A DNA stretch of 64,000 bases from Grosmannia clavigera kw1407. Taxonomy: Eukaryota; Ascomycota; Sordariomycetes; Ophiostomatales; Ophiostomataceae. The stretch spans positions 1,612,001 through 1,676,000 of the forward strand of contig NW_014040837.1 of the NCBI RefSeq assembly GCF_000143105.1, written 5' to 3'. A program made the translations under genes and the position numbers. The notes under the pieces are model-generated. The model saw only the letters and a list, made by a program, of their open reading frames with translations, had not been told where the DNA came from and did not search any database. This document shows, piece by piece, positions 44,929 through 57,100 of this stretch; the stretch's first letter is position 1, and every line of letters begins with the position of its first letter.

Positions 44929-46586
44929 TTGTGACAGTTTAATTATTACTTACTTGAGGCTAATCGCCAATCGAGTCGAAATCTGTGGGCCCTATAGGGT
45001 ACAGCCGCGGTTACCTTACGCTAGTCTAAAATTCGGTACGACATTTTCGTTATGTAGACGGGATATAGTTTATAAATTGGAAGTGACTCTACACTATGCG
45101 TAGAGTTAATACTTACTGCAATTTATCTGACTATAGTTTTAGCATATCTATGGGTCTAGCAGCGAGGTTCAGTTAATCAAGTGACAGATCTTGATGTCCT
45201 AAGATCTCCATAGAAGCATGGGGGTATTAGAAATTGAAGTTTGCCACGAAGATGAATTGAACTAAACTGAAGAGGAAAAAAACCAAGCCATCTTTTTGGG
45301 GCAAGGGAATCTTCTTATAGATTACATAAATTAGACAAGTAAGCCTTAAGATTTCAGATGTGGTTGAAATGGAGGTCATTTAGACAGAGGTGGTGATAAC
45401 GCAGTTGCGTGCCTACGCAGGTGCGTTGGTGGCATCGTATTCTGGCTCATAACACGAATATGAAGGCTGAAATGTACTGCACGTAACAAACACAGATCCG
45501 CTTATTATAAAGTATTGTGTCGTGCTCTTTTGCCCTTGCCCAAGCAGAATAACCATCAGGAGCGATCCTTCTGAAATGGGTGGCATTTACAGTTTCCGCC
45601 AAGTAGAGAAAAGGTTGTATTGGTTGTGCGCAAGAAGTAATAGGGTATGGAAGCGCGACGAGCAATTTTATTTGAAACTTCCTCGATATCAACATGAGAA
45701 AGGCGGCAATGTACTCATGAGTTGTTTGCATTGTCACAAAAAAAAACATTTTTGGCTTCAGTATGGGGGTTTCTGGTGCTGTAATGGCATTTCCGTGTTG
45801 GGCCCGTCACGTCTTCGCCCTGGAGCTCCTTGCGGCGCAATTATAGCATTCGGCTCTGCCTCTGCTTCGGTAAACGCGTTCCATCTTCGGGTACTGAATA
45901 CCTGCCAATGAGTGATGGCATGTACCCCATATTATGGCCCTTTGAAGTCATGGGAATTGCGGGAAAAGTGAATGCTGCCTTGCTGGGAATCTCCGAGAAA
46001 TCGGTTATTGGATTTGGCTCAGGTCAGTTTTGGCGGGGAGACCGAAACTGTCTACGTTTAAGCCCTCCTGAACCCTGGAGAATTGTTGTAGACAGCAGAC
46101 AGGCACCGTCGCGTGATATGCGATGTAAGCTGCGGCATAAACAACAAGAACATCCCATTTTTCGGATTTCTGGACATAGCTTTCTTGACAGCGCGAATAC
46201 GTCGGCATCACGCACAGTTTGCCGATCTCAATACTTCTTCCAGTCTTTACTCCGTAAATCTGCAGGATGGTGAGAAAGAGGGTTTTTGGAGTAGTACAGA
46301 ACACGCGTGTCGAGAGCCAATTACAAAGCTGCCGTCAGCTTGATAGTTTAAAGTTGATTGATGCCTTCGAGAGCTCGTCCTACGGTGGCGTCGAAGACAG
46401 AAAGGGTAGATTCCTTGGTCTATAGTTGCTAGGCCATAAACAAGAACATATATCATTGCGCCAATATGTCAACTGCACAAAAGCATAAGGAAGTCAGAAT
46501 TATTGCATATCGCAAGACAGTCGTCTTCGCATAGTGATGATCAACCCGCTTAGGTTTCTCGAAAGTTATCCTGAAAAAGGCCGTCA
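44929..46586. other. Gene-free stretch between two mobile elements
   Basis: Open frames near 45522-45911 and 45830-46273 overlap in different phases (one with GIAGKVNAALLGISEKSVIG) and may be decayed coding DNA. I cannot assign them to a family. Confidence 0.4.
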
Positions 46587-47265
46587 GGGACACGTTAAAA
46601 TTCTAATCACACGCCACGTGACATATTGTGGCGGTGAGCCCCGGCAGAATACTAAAAATCGTCGGGTAAATGCGCGCGCCGCCTTTACGTATTTCCTGCA
46701 AGCATTACAATAATATCACCAATTCAGCACCCCTTTACCAAATATCTATTACGGCACGGCAGGCTTAGTACGACGGCTTGCCGCTCTGGTATAGCAGGGC
46801 GTGCGTGTACTGCTTAGACTGGAAGTTTGTAGCCTTCGGTAGGCTAGACAGCATAGACAAAGGGGAGATAGCCTATTTAGACTAAGAGGCAGCAGAGAAG
46901 GCCTAGGTGGATACGGAAGTTGCGGCATAGGCAGAGAAGGCACGGCCAGCGGCGCGCTGTATAGGTAGGCTGGTGCAGATAACGCTTAGTAGGCGGGAGA
47001 TTTTTTAGGCTATAGGGGAGGATATAGCAGTTTAACTGTTTGTATAGTAGTTACGGAGTACTAGTCTTTTCTATTCTTACTTAGTGTTTTTTGTTTATTC
47101 TACTCTGTACTCTCCGTACAATGTATCTTACTTTGTAAGATACCTATTAACAACTATTAACAACTTACAGAGTACGGAGTACAGGGGTCGATTTTAGTAT
47201 TCTGCCGGGGTTAACCGCCAAAGTATGTCACGTAGCGTGTGTTTCTCGAATTTGACGTGTGTCCC
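46587..47265. mobile_element. 0.68-kb inverted-repeat transposon remnant (TA-type)
   Basis: The left end 46587-46661 (starting GGGACACGTTAAAATTC) and the right end 47189-47265 (ending GACGTGTGTCCC) are about 80% identical as inverted repeats over some 75 bp; the shared core is GTATTCTGCCGGGG. The right end is followed by TA and the left preceded by CA, so an old TA target site is plausible. Inside lies a decayed coding fragment (46788-47036) and two TACGGAGTAC words. I infer an internally deleted DNA transposon, perhaps pogo/mariner-like; the superfamily is not proven. Confidence 0.65.
46788..47036 (+). pseudogene. Decayed reading frame inside the inverted-repeat element
   Basis: One frame reads coherently over 82 codons (VYCLDWKFVAFGRLDSIDKG, then EAAEKA, VDTEVAA, AEKARPAAR and GRLVQITLSRREIF) but is cut by TAA or TAG at four places where a Gln codon would fit. 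This pattern suits C-to-T decay such as repeat-induced point mutation. The Ala/Glu/Lys-rich end could be the C-terminus of a transposase. Confidence 0.5.
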
Positions 47266-47611
47266 TAGCAATTCCCCCCGTTAGCAGGTGATTGCACCCA
47301 GCAGGACCGATGGCGTGATGCACCCCCGGCCTATGTTCCACTTTCCGATGGAAAAAATTATGGCAACGGCAGCGACACAAATGTGACTATCATGTTGCAT
47401 TTCCACAGTTTCGCAAAGCTAATGGGGTTCTGATGGGTATTGCGCAATTTGTTTTATTAATCGCTAAAGGTTATGGGGTCAACTTGTTGACCCAAAATGG
47501 CTATAAGAAGACCAGTCTTACCGCCTAATCAGAAGTCGCCAGAGCACTCAGACTCACTACTTTCATATCCCCACGACCTTGGCGAATAATATCTGTACTG
47601 CGCAAACGACC

Positions 47612-49501
47612 ATGCTGGCAAGGAACCTCTGGACACTGCTCCTCTGTCCTGGACTGGCTGCTGCCGCCGGTCCATTTCTTAAACAGATAAACGAGTCTGC
47701 CTGGGTATTTGGAAATGATCTATGGAACTTGACACAGGGCCCGGTCTTCGCAAACAAGCTGTTTTACAAGTCAGAAGACCTCGTAAAATCGTACCTTGGA
47801 CACTACAGCGGATGGGGCAAGTCAAACTCCGAGGACGTATTATGGCTCGTGCACAGTACGTGTCTAATAACGTACAACTGCAGATGGCGGAGTGAACAAC
47901 TTGCGCTGGCTAAATGCCTCGATCGTGGCACGCGGTTCTGACTGGGCCGATATCAGCTTCACGTCTGAGCAAGGCGATCTTCATTGGGTCGTCTTTGAAG
48001 ACTTGGCGGGTGCTTACCAGTACTTCACCAACCGTGCCCTAGAAGCTGTACAGATCTGGAGAACAGTCTGGCAGCTCGACCCGACCATTTTTCTTAACGG
48101 CCGAACAAACATCAAAGACCAAGCGCTGCCGGATTTTTCCCTTTATACCAACGCGACAAAAGTCCAGGATGAGACTTTCTTGCTCGCTGACGGCACCTAC
48201 CTCACAAAATATGACTTTGCTGACTTCGTCCGCGACCGTGACTTCCACGGAGTCTATGGGCCTGATTTTGGATCTTGGTACATTCACCCCTCATATGAAT
48301 CGTGGTCATCCAACCAGCTGAGCCAGGGCCTAACGGTAGGTTGATGACGAAATCCAGCGACTGGCGTGGACTAAATCCATTGTACACAAGATTTTTACTA
48401 ACTTGACTTCTGCTAATTGCCAGGTCCACCGTGAATCATCTGTGGGTTCTGCTGTACAGCTGAATGTTATCCAAGACACCTCCCATTTTCGAGTGACCAC
48501 GCTTCAACAGCCAGCATCTGGCAAGATATTTGGTCCCTGGCTTTGGTACTTGGTTGGTTACTTCTGCATCTTATCGTTTGTTCCATAGCTAATAAGTAAT
48601 CCAGAATAACGGATCGGTCAAAGATGCCAAAAAGCGGCAAGAGCAAGAGGGTTTCCGCTTTCCCTATAGCTGGTTTAACAACTCCGCCTATCAGTCAAGA
48701 GGAGAGGTGGCTGGCTCGCTGCGACTCTCTGATGGACGGCCCGCCTCTGGTGCTTCCGTGTTTCTCGGTGATACAAACACAACGACACAGCCGATTGTTC
48801 AGGGCATCAACTACTATTACACAACCACCACGGATGAATCCGGCTACTTCCGGATCCCTAACGTCCGCACCGGCAGGTATGAACTTTATGCGTGGTCCAA
48901 CGGCGGCGTCCTCTACAACGTCTACACCAACGTGACGTGCACCGACGTCACTGTTGCCAAGGACAAACTGGCGGAGCTTGGAAACATTACGTGGGATGTC
49001 CCGAAGGGCCGATCGACTCTCTTCCAAATTGGCGACTTTGACCGGAAGGCATACGGGTTCAGGAACGGTGGTCTGCCGTATCAACACGGCCTCTCGGACA
49101 AGAGCCCTGCAAATCTAACCTACACTGTCGGCAGGTCCAACGTGTCGGACTGGTACTATGCCCAATCTGCAAATGGTACCTGGACCATCGAGTTCGACGG
49201 TGGTGGCGTCAGCGAGGGCAATGCAATCCTCAGTGTATCCCTCGCAGGGCACTCTAAAGGTCCATCGCTAGTCATTGATATCAACGGACAGCGGCTCGAT
49301 ACACTGACACCGAAGAAGTTGGCAAACGACGCGGCGTTGTACCGCTCGGGAAGAGTTTCCGGCGAGTGGCGATTCCTTCAATACAACATCACTAGTGATC
49401 AGTTATACTCCGGTAAGAACACCATAGGGTTTACTTTGTCCAACTCTGTCCGATGGAGAGGGTATCTTTGGGACAGTGTGATTCTAGAGCGGGAAGTATA
49501 A
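47612..49501 (+). CDS. Rhamnogalacturonan endolyase, polysaccharide lyase family 4 (secreted)
   Basis: Secreted enzyme that cuts rhamnogalacturonan I of pectin by beta-elimination, used in plant cell wall breakdown. Introns at 47817-47883 (GC donor), 48336-48423 and 48553-48604 leave 1683 nt, 560 aa. The signal peptide is MLARNLWTLLLCPGLAAAA. The catalytic N-terminal beta-sandwich includes QINESAWVFGNDLWNLTQG, GDLHWVVFEDLAGAYQYF, GRTNIKDQALPDFS, KYDFADFVRD, and YGPDFGSWYIHPS. It continues HRESSVGSAVQLNVIQ and FGPWLWYLNNGS. Domain II (FnIII-like) has GYFRIPNVRTGRYELYAW. The jelly-roll domain III ends NTIGFTLSN... LWDSVILEREV. Family and length agree. Several Asn-X-Ser/Thr sites suit secretion. 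The start is the ATG giving the signal peptide. The frame is intact. Confidence 0.93.
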
Positions 49502-51762
49502 AGTCAATAAACGGAAGGGGTTGTCGTTGGAGTTATGGGCTAGAATAAAAACTTAAGAGCTATTGAGAGCGGAGGTAAGGTGAGGCCTCTGCTCGAACCA
49601 ACAACACAACACACACACCTACCAACACATGTAACTGTGCACGAAGAGAGGTTCCGTAAGGTACCTCCCTTCGTCAGAAGGTAGGGCAGTATGTGGCTGG
49701 TCCGAAGGGAAAAGGGAGGAAAGCCATGCGGGCTCATCCTAGGATCCCGAAAGAGATGACAAGACGAGCCCGCCCGGCGAGGTCTTTGGCGGTGTTTACT
49801 TCACAAGTGCACTGCGTATATGTCTTCGTAACTGATGAATTGCGTGCATGCGTGCGTGTCTGCTTGTCTGTCCCTCTCTTAAGGAGAGGGAAGAAGAGAG
49901 GGTTTTTATATACATAGAGTGTGTAAGTGGCATGAATTGTCCCACATCTGATTGGTTAGGAAAAATGGAGTCGGTCACGTGATGATATAGCATCCCGCGA
50001 GGGGTCTTGACTTGTCATCCTGTGCGGCCAGAATAGGTGATCTTGGGGGTGCACTTCTCTTATTACTCACTATAAAGATGCAGCTAGAAGCCCTCAATTC
50101 GATACTAGAGGAATGAAAAAAGCAGTACAATTTTAAGGGGCGTATCTAGGGTCGGGTGGCTTTGCTTTTGTTCAATAAACAGTGGATTCATCTCTACATT
50201 AACTTGTCACCAACAGGCATCCACGAGCAAAGCTGCGGTGGTATTCACCTGTACCTGTTGGCACCACACACGCCGCTCGTATCAGCGACAGAGTGCATGA
50301 TAGACGAAGACGAAGCATTTCTAAAGAAGTTCATCATGGTTGATTCAAACGGTCAAGGTAAGAAGAACGAACAGAGAGAAAAGAAGGTATGTGGTACCTT
50401 GTAATTGCGAAGACGTCACGTAGTTTGTGTTTGGAGTCGCACGAGGAGAAGAGGTTCACCCGACGATACCTATACTTAGGAGACAAAAAAACAAGAGTTT
50501 AAGATTTACCAGTTGATTAGTTGATTTGATGATTAGTAAAAAGAATAATAATAAAAACTCTATCTTGGTTAAGTCGATGTATACTTTTTATTTACAGTAG
50601 AAACGTCCCTTTTTAATAGATATCGACTTTCGAATTTCTAACATATCTACTCCGTAGACATCTTCTACATAGAAAATAGCAATAACATGCGGTTCGTAGG
50701 GCCAGAACCCGCCTCGTGACTAGTATTGTACCTGAAAGTAGAACACTTGAAGCCTTATCTTTCTGAGAGGCAATTCGGTCGACAAACCAACACTGAGCCA
50801 ATGGCTATTCTGAAGACCTTGAGGAGCTCACATCAGGCTTACCAGTAATCAGTATCAACAAGGGACATGCCTGATACATAGTTATATCCCTTCAACGGGA
50901 CCGAACATGCAATCGTATCAATGGCAGAGCACAAACCTGTCGACTAAACCGTGCAAACAAAGACCACCGCGATATCATTTTACGCATATAACCAAGTCAA
51001 ACATACTAAGCAAGAGTCGAAAACGTATACTTATAGGTTCAAGTAAACTACTATACACGCGGCCGTAGAGAAAGAAACGTACAAAAACAGTCCAATAACA
51101 AGATCCCATAGACTGGTCCTAGACGGTGCCATTTGTCGTTGGAAGTATACTACTATTTTAATACTGCTTATAGTACCCTAGGATCTAGCCTCACTCCTAT
51201 GGTAAGAACCGTTCTAACACATCAGCTCCAATAATACCAATGCAAAACTCGTTCCAGTCTCGACAGACACTCTGTCTGTACCATATCTGCCGATATCTTC
51301 CGTTAACGTTGCTCGTAGTATGGTACAACCTAGCTGTCACCGGATTGGTTCTTTAGCCCCGTATGCGTTTAGAGCATAGAACCTAGATATTGTAGCTAGC
51401 TGTCAAAACGTACCCCACTCTGGGGGGGTTTTTTTTTTGGGGGGGGGGGGGGGTTTTAAAAGGAAAAAGAAAAAGAAAAAGGAAAAAAAGAACAAAGCAA
51501 TTTGAGCCCGGGCGACAGTCACTAAACTAAGCTTGAGGAAAAAGTAGACCAATGATGAGATATCAAACAAGGAAATAGCCCCAAATTACAAAGAAACTAA
51601 AGAGAACTAGTAGTAAGAGAGCCTGAAAGAAAAGCTTATAGAAATGTGTAAGAAGAAAATTGCGAGACAGCACACAGCTGACTCGATTTATCGAAAGGCA
51701 GGGTTGTGAGGGCAGGGAAGGACCAATCAAAATCTGGCATCAGATCTTTCGTAAACTGATCG
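49502..51762. other. Intergenic, with low-complexity G/T and purine tracts
   Basis: No gene is seen over 2.2 kb. It contains TG/AC-type repeats near 49605-49620, AAT-rich sequence near 50530-50560, and the G/T homopolymer block at 51422-51458 followed by GAAAAA repeats. Confidence 0.55.
51422..51494. repeat. G7-T10-G15 homopolymer block followed by GAAAAA repeats
   Basis: A short run of G, a run of T, a longer run of G, then TTTTAAAA and a purine-only stretch of GAAAAA-type units. It is a low-complexity site that could form unusual structure and is prone to sequencing error. Confidence 0.8.
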
Positions 51763-54126
51763 TCACGAAAACGCATTGCTGTCAGAATTATATGGCATGA
51801 AGTCGAAGTGTGGAGAGTCTTTGCTGTAGTTGAACTCATCAAAGTCGTTGCCAAGAATTTTACAGTTGTGGTAAAGAGTTGACGGCACGGAAGTCATTTC
51901 GGTCGCCTCGGATAGGCTTCCAACGAAGGTGTGGCTAAATTGTGCAAAATTGGAATAGGGTTGATGCAACTCCAAGAAAGTCGCAGAGGAAAGCAGTCCG
52001 TGGTCGAAAGCGGGCCCCATCTCTTCGGCAGTCATCTCGTTCTGCAAATCAGACGATGATCCAGAAGTTGTGTTGCCATCAACAACAGCACGGGTCCCTT
52101 TAATATTCGGAAGTTCGTTCCCGAGGCCGAAGGACTCTGCCTGCTCTTCCAGCTTTATGGGCAATGTAGAGCCTGCAAAAGAGGGCATAACAGTCCTGGA
52201 ACGATTCTTGGGACGCGGGCTGGTAGACTCGTCCTTTTCCCCGCCATCCGTTTCAGCTATGGCATCGGTAATGCCAACAGGTACGATAACCTCTTTCATC
52301 CAGCATTTCAGATCCGGCATGGGCGGCCAGTCAGTATTTGCCTCATCCTCTGCTGCAGAAGAAGCTGTTGGCGACGCTTGGTGACTTCCCTTCCTTGGCA
52401 CCTTCTTTTTGAAATGCGTGCGTCTGAGGTGAGCAGCCGCATTATAGTATGCTCCGTACAACTTCTTAGCACTGCAATGTTTGCAATCAAGAAGGGGGAG
52501 GATGACTTCAACGTTTGTCTTGATACCCGATGCGTGAGGGTCACAGCAAACCCATTTTTTGACGTCAGGCGTGTGCTTGGCATACATATGCCGTCGAAGC
52601 TCATGCTCACCACGAAAGCCTTCCGGGTAGGTATTGCAGCGGAGGCATTTCAACTTCGGGTGCTTTGGCCGCGCATACCTCGCTTTGAGAATTTCCTTTT
52701 TGCCAAGCGCGGCCGCGTCTCTATTAGAAGGCTCAGGGCCATCCTCCAATGCATTTTGGGATCGCAAAATTGTAGACTCAGGTGCAGACGCAGAGGCCCT
52801 TGGTTGTATGGCGAATCTTCTTGCTGCACTGTTTTGGCGTCGCAATGTGTCCTTTGCGCGAGCACTTAAATAAGATGAGGTCGAGCGGGTGCTACCATTG
52901 GACTCAGAGCGTTCCATATCGGTAAAGTGATGCTGTGGCCGTGGCTCGGCACCATCAGAACCAGGCTCAGGTTCCCCATCTGTGGTATTGAGACAGTAAC
53001 TTGTGCCGTCGAGAGAAAGTGCTGGTTCCATCGCAAAGAAAAAATTCCCGGGAAAATGGGAAGCTGACTGGCCAGAACTTGATTGAGAAAATTGTGCCGC
53101 CAACGAATACCCAGTTCCGATGCCAAGAACAGCCACATCGCTATCGAGAGGCTGCTCAACGATAGCAAGATCATCGTAGTTACGGCGGGGCAATTTGATA
53201 TCCTGGCTGACAAGCGGAGATTCGGAAAAAGAGTCCTGTGAATTGACCTGTACCATATCGAGCGCTCCAAAAACGCTGCCTTGGTAGCTCTCACTCACTC
53301 TTGAGCTGGTAGCTGTGTCCGTGCCAGTATCTTCCGTGAGCGAGCCACAGTTAGAAGGAAGGGCTGAAGAAGGCATGGCATGAAAGTGTATCTCGACTGG
53401 GGGAGAAAGGTACTGCTGAGGGGAAGAGTTTGGCAGCAACTTTCCGCAGCCTCGCGATCGAAGATATTGCATCGGGTCCAAGCCGACGCCATCCAAGCCT
53501 GGAGAGATCGTGGCGGGATTTGTGTTTCGGGCCCGTAGGTGGTATCCGGGATAGAGTGAAGCGTCCTGGCTGCTGCCGGGTATCGTCGTTTCGGCTGCTG
53601 GGTTGCCCGCATCATAGCTCCAATCGCTGGCAGACAGCCGGCTTGCCATGGACGGATGTGATGTTGACGCTACGGACGCCGCGAAAGGAGTACTCGAGAG
53701 AGATGCACTGGGAGGGTGCAGCATGCTCGAAGGCGATGGTGTGGATGGCAAATATGACAACGAGCGAGCCATACTGTCGGCTTCAAAATAAACTGTCGGG
53801 TTTTGCGGAAGGATGGCTGTTTTCGATCGCTTCAGAGGTGGAGGTCGCATGTAGGCGTTATCGTGTATGCCTTCAATCTGTTGCCGAGTTAGAAGATCAG
53901 ACTGACGAAAAGAATACACAAGTGGACGACGACGGACATATTGTACACTAAGTCTCGACCGAGTAATGGGGTATTCAGCGCAATGCCGCTTGCTGCCCTC
54001 CAACGAAGAGTGTAGGCGTGGATTCGCTTCCATTTTTGCGATGGCAATAGATGTGGATATGTCGTTTGACTGACAAAGGCGACTCTGCGATGTTTGAATC
54101 TCGGGATTTCGTTGGCCGATGGTCAT
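51763..54126 (-). CDS. C2H2-type zinc finger protein (probable transcription factor)
   Basis: Single long frame of 787 aa. The first 480 residues are Ser/Pro-rich and disordered, with KRSKTAILPQ and other short basic patches. The finger region is about residues 494-571. The first finger has CLRC, then a loop GFRGEHELRRHMYAKH. It is followed by KKWVCCDPHASG, a CKHCSAKKLYGAYYNAAAHL segment and RRTHFKKK, giving an atypical pair of C2H2-like fingers that is common in filamentous fungi. The C-terminal 200 residues are acidic and Ser-rich, possibly an activation region, and end FMPYNSDSNAFS. Nuclear location is inferred. The start is the first ATG (54126); a Met at residue 32 is possible. No introns are needed. 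Confidence 0.82.
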   Translation of the reverse strand: MTIGQRNPEIQTSQSRLCQSNDISTSIAIAKMEANPRLHSSLEGSKRHCAEYPITRSRLSVQYVRRRPLVYSFRQSDLLTRQQIEGIHDNAYMRPPPLKRSKTAILPQNPTVYFEADSMARSLSYLPSTPSPSSMLHPPSASLSSTPFAASVASTSHPSMASRLSASDWSYDAGNPAAETTIPGSSQDASLYPGYHLRARNTNPATISPGLDGVGLDPMQYLRSRGCGKLLPNSSPQQYLSPPVEIHFHAMPSSALPSNCGSLTEDTGTDTATSSRVSESYQGSVFGALDMVQVNSQDSFSESPLVSQDIKLPRRNYDDLAIVEQPLDSDVAVLGIGTGYSLAAQFSQSSSGQSASHFPGNFFFAMEPALSLDGTSYCLNTTDGEPEPGSDGAEPRPQHHFTDMERSESNGSTRSTSSYLSARAKDTLRRQNSAARRFAIQPRASASAPESTILRSQNALEDGPEPSNRDAAALGKKEILKARYARPKHPKLKCLRCNTYPEGFRGEHELRRHMYAKHTPDVKKWVCCDPHASGIKTNVEVILPLLDCKHCSAKKLYGAYYNAAAHLRRTHFKKKVPRKGSHQASPTASSAAEDEANTDWPPMPDLKCWMKEVIVPVGITDAIAETDGGEKDESTSPRPKNRSRTVMPSFAGSTLPIKLEEQAESFGLGNELPNIKGTRAVVDGNTTSGSSSDLQNEMTAEEMGPAFDHGLLSSATFLELHQPYSNFAQFSHTFVGSLSEATEMTSVPSTLYHNCKILGNDFDEFNYSKDSPHFDFMPYNSDSNAFS

Positions 54127-57100
54127 GTTGCAAATATTTCTTGGAAAGATAAGACAATACGGCAGTCAGTGAGAATTAAGTATGAATCGCTCATATAAAG
54201 GCGACGAAAGCAAGAGGCAGTCGGATGGAGACACAATTTTGATGAGATAAAGGATCAGACAGAAGGAAGCTGCGAAGTCAGGCAGCAACGCAGGTCTTAC
54301 GCCCGCGAAAGAACGGGGATGGCGCTCCGAATAAGTACGTCGGAGATGCCTGACTTTCACAAGGAACGGTCAAATGTAGGCTGTGCAGACTCGCCGGGCT
54401 GGGATGTGTTAGGTGGGTTTAACGCCCGGCGAAGAAGTATTAGGACCACAGTGAAAGAGGTGTGGGAGAGGAAATGCAGGAGATTGCGCAGGAGAAGGTG
54501 CACGGAAATGGGCAGCAAAAATGCCAAAGGCCAAGAGGAAAGCGTGCATGGAACTTTCCGGGGAACTGCAGAAGTCTCGCATAGTCAGCTCATGTTCTTG
54601 TGACGAAGCTGGGTATAGAGTGGAGTGCTTGCAAACATCCTCGAAGGCCTGTAAACGACAAGGCGCATGTGTCGGCGTCCTCTCCGACGTAACGGCCTAG
54701 AGCAGCCCTGGAGACGCTATTGGGTATACCACGAGTGGTGTGCAGAGCTGCGCAAGGGGGGGATTGGTGTGTGTGAGTGGCCGGACTGAAAGATGCGGTG
54801 GAGAAGGGGTTAGCATGCAGCCATTGCCCGAAGCATACGGAGTACGAGTCGCCCGACCTTTTGCTGTTGATTCTATTGGGCTATGTAGCGACGACCAGAT
54901 GGCTGAACCGGCCTGCTCGTACTCGTAGACGGGTATGCTGGTCAAAAGAGCGGCCATGACAACGGTTGCTCTTGTGTCCTGTCTACCATTGTCGCGTCTT
55001 TTGTCTCCGTCTGCATTGCTGGCGTTTGATAGCGACCGGCACTGTCCATTGTCCGTACGAGACTTCTGTCCTCCGTACGGGTACTGTTTTTCCAACCAGC
55101 AAGTGGATGCTGTATTCATGCTATAAATGACGTATGTCTGAGCGCTGCACGGCCGATCAGGCTGTGATAGGCGTCAACTCCAAGCCGGGGTGGGTGTGCT
55201 GTCGTGCAGAATGAGCGACGTAACGCACTTTACGCGATGCACAAACTGATCGACGTCTCTCTCGCTCTCCAGGGTCAGGCACTGCCTGCAAAAACCGTGG
55301 CTTGGCTTATCCGTTGAGGGGGGTGGGGGTGCATCCTGGTTTCGGTTAGTGGAAAGTCCGCTTGTGCCCAGCGGCCTGCTGGGGAACGATGATCAATCAG
55401 CTTCTGGCGCCGCTTCCGAACTCACTAACGCCATCGAGATCGGCGGTGGCCTGCGACCCTGCGCATTTTTGCGCGATGCTACTATGTAAGATACAAGTTT
55501 AAGTAGGCATGTACTCGTACTCGTACTCGTACTACTCGTACTGTAGTCAAGGAACAGAAAGAGATTTGCGCTACCAACAGCTGAATGACAAAAACTTTTT
55601 GTTGGGGCTTCCGTCTGTCGTCTGCACAGTCTACACACTGGGTGCCCATTTGCGGGCCACGCGTACGAGTAGACACGGCCCGGCCTACTGGTGCAGTAAC
55701 GAACAAGAGCGCAAGTGCTGACGGGAAACGGGCCTGGCTAGCCAGGCCGCAAAGGCTGGCCACCAGTTGTATTTCAGGGCGAGACAGGGCGCAGCACTAC
55801 TGTGACAGAAAGGGAGGGGGTGCCTGCCTGCTTGTCATGCTAAAACCGCTTGCCAACAGCACTAGCGGCAGCACAAGGCTCACTAGCGCTGACTGGACAG
55901 ACGGGCAGCACAACAACGGTCACAAGCCGTGTTCTTGTTCGCCCTGTCTGCAAGCACTGGCGGTCGCTGGTTTCGTGTCCTCCTCATCATGCAGCACGAC
56001 AACGAAGAGACACACTGCCCGGCAGGCCGCTTCTTGCTCCGGTTGGACCGCATTCTCGCCGCTTCTACTTTCTTTTTCCTCGCTTTACCCACTTTCTGTA
56101 GAAATGACCTGATGCGATCGTTCCCAGATTTTTGTCCACCTATCTCTTGGCTTTTTTTTACTCGCAGAGCCGCAAGCCCGAATGCCTCTCGACTTCTCAT
56201 CAACATGTCCACTGGCTGTTCACCGCCACAACCCGACCATCCTAGTTTGTGGCCGATTCCACTTTCGGGTGGCGGACGACGTCGGATCTCACTCTGTTAT
56301 TTCGTCAATGCTTTTTCCTCCATGGTTCTTTTCAAGCACAAGACAGGCTGGTCACAAATTTTTACAGAGCCGCATACAACACGACAGTGCTTGGCAAAGC
56401 TGGCACAGCCCCAGCGATACTGGAACTTTGTAGTAACCGGCCTCCGGACGTGTCATGGGCGCGCCTCAAATCAGACTTCTCTGTCACGACCCACTGACCT
56501 GATCGGAAATGCTCGCGGGGAAACAAATTAGTTGTGGCAGTCAGAAAAATACCCAAGTGGTGACCCAAGCTCGACGATGAATCGGGTCGTCGCTGCCAAG
56601 GCCTCCCATCCAACACCAATACGTTTGCACGCCAGCTTTAGATCTAGTCCAGCTGTAGCCGTCGCCAGTAGGCAACACAGGCAACCGCATATGAATGGGC
56701 GTCTGCTGCTTCAGTGTCATCACTGTTACGGTCACACGCTCGTGAGGCGCAACTTGGTTATCGCGACACGCGCCGCAGATATAGCTTTAGTCGTCGTGCT
56801 TCTAATAGGTCCACGGCATGGCTGGATCGAGCATCGGTCGGTAGACCTGTGTTAACGGCTCGCCAAAAAAGACAAAGCTGTACGACATCTCGCTCAAGAT
56901 ATTCCAGGACTAGACGAGACCTCCGAAACATCTGGTAATACTCAGCACTAGTGGCCTTCCCGTGACCTTCAGGTGGCAGCGTCCATGACTTTCAAGGAGG
57001 CTGTGCTGCACCTTTCCCGATAAGATGTTTAGCCACATCCTGTGTCCACGCATAGGAAGACCAAGATGGCGAAACCTCTGCCGTCGTTCGTTACTTCAAA

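Noticed and set aside
55585..56531. Overlapping frames of 175 and 200 codons between the C2H2 and TMEM256 genes
   Set aside because: Both strands and several phases are open for similar lengths, with no conserved motif in any of them.
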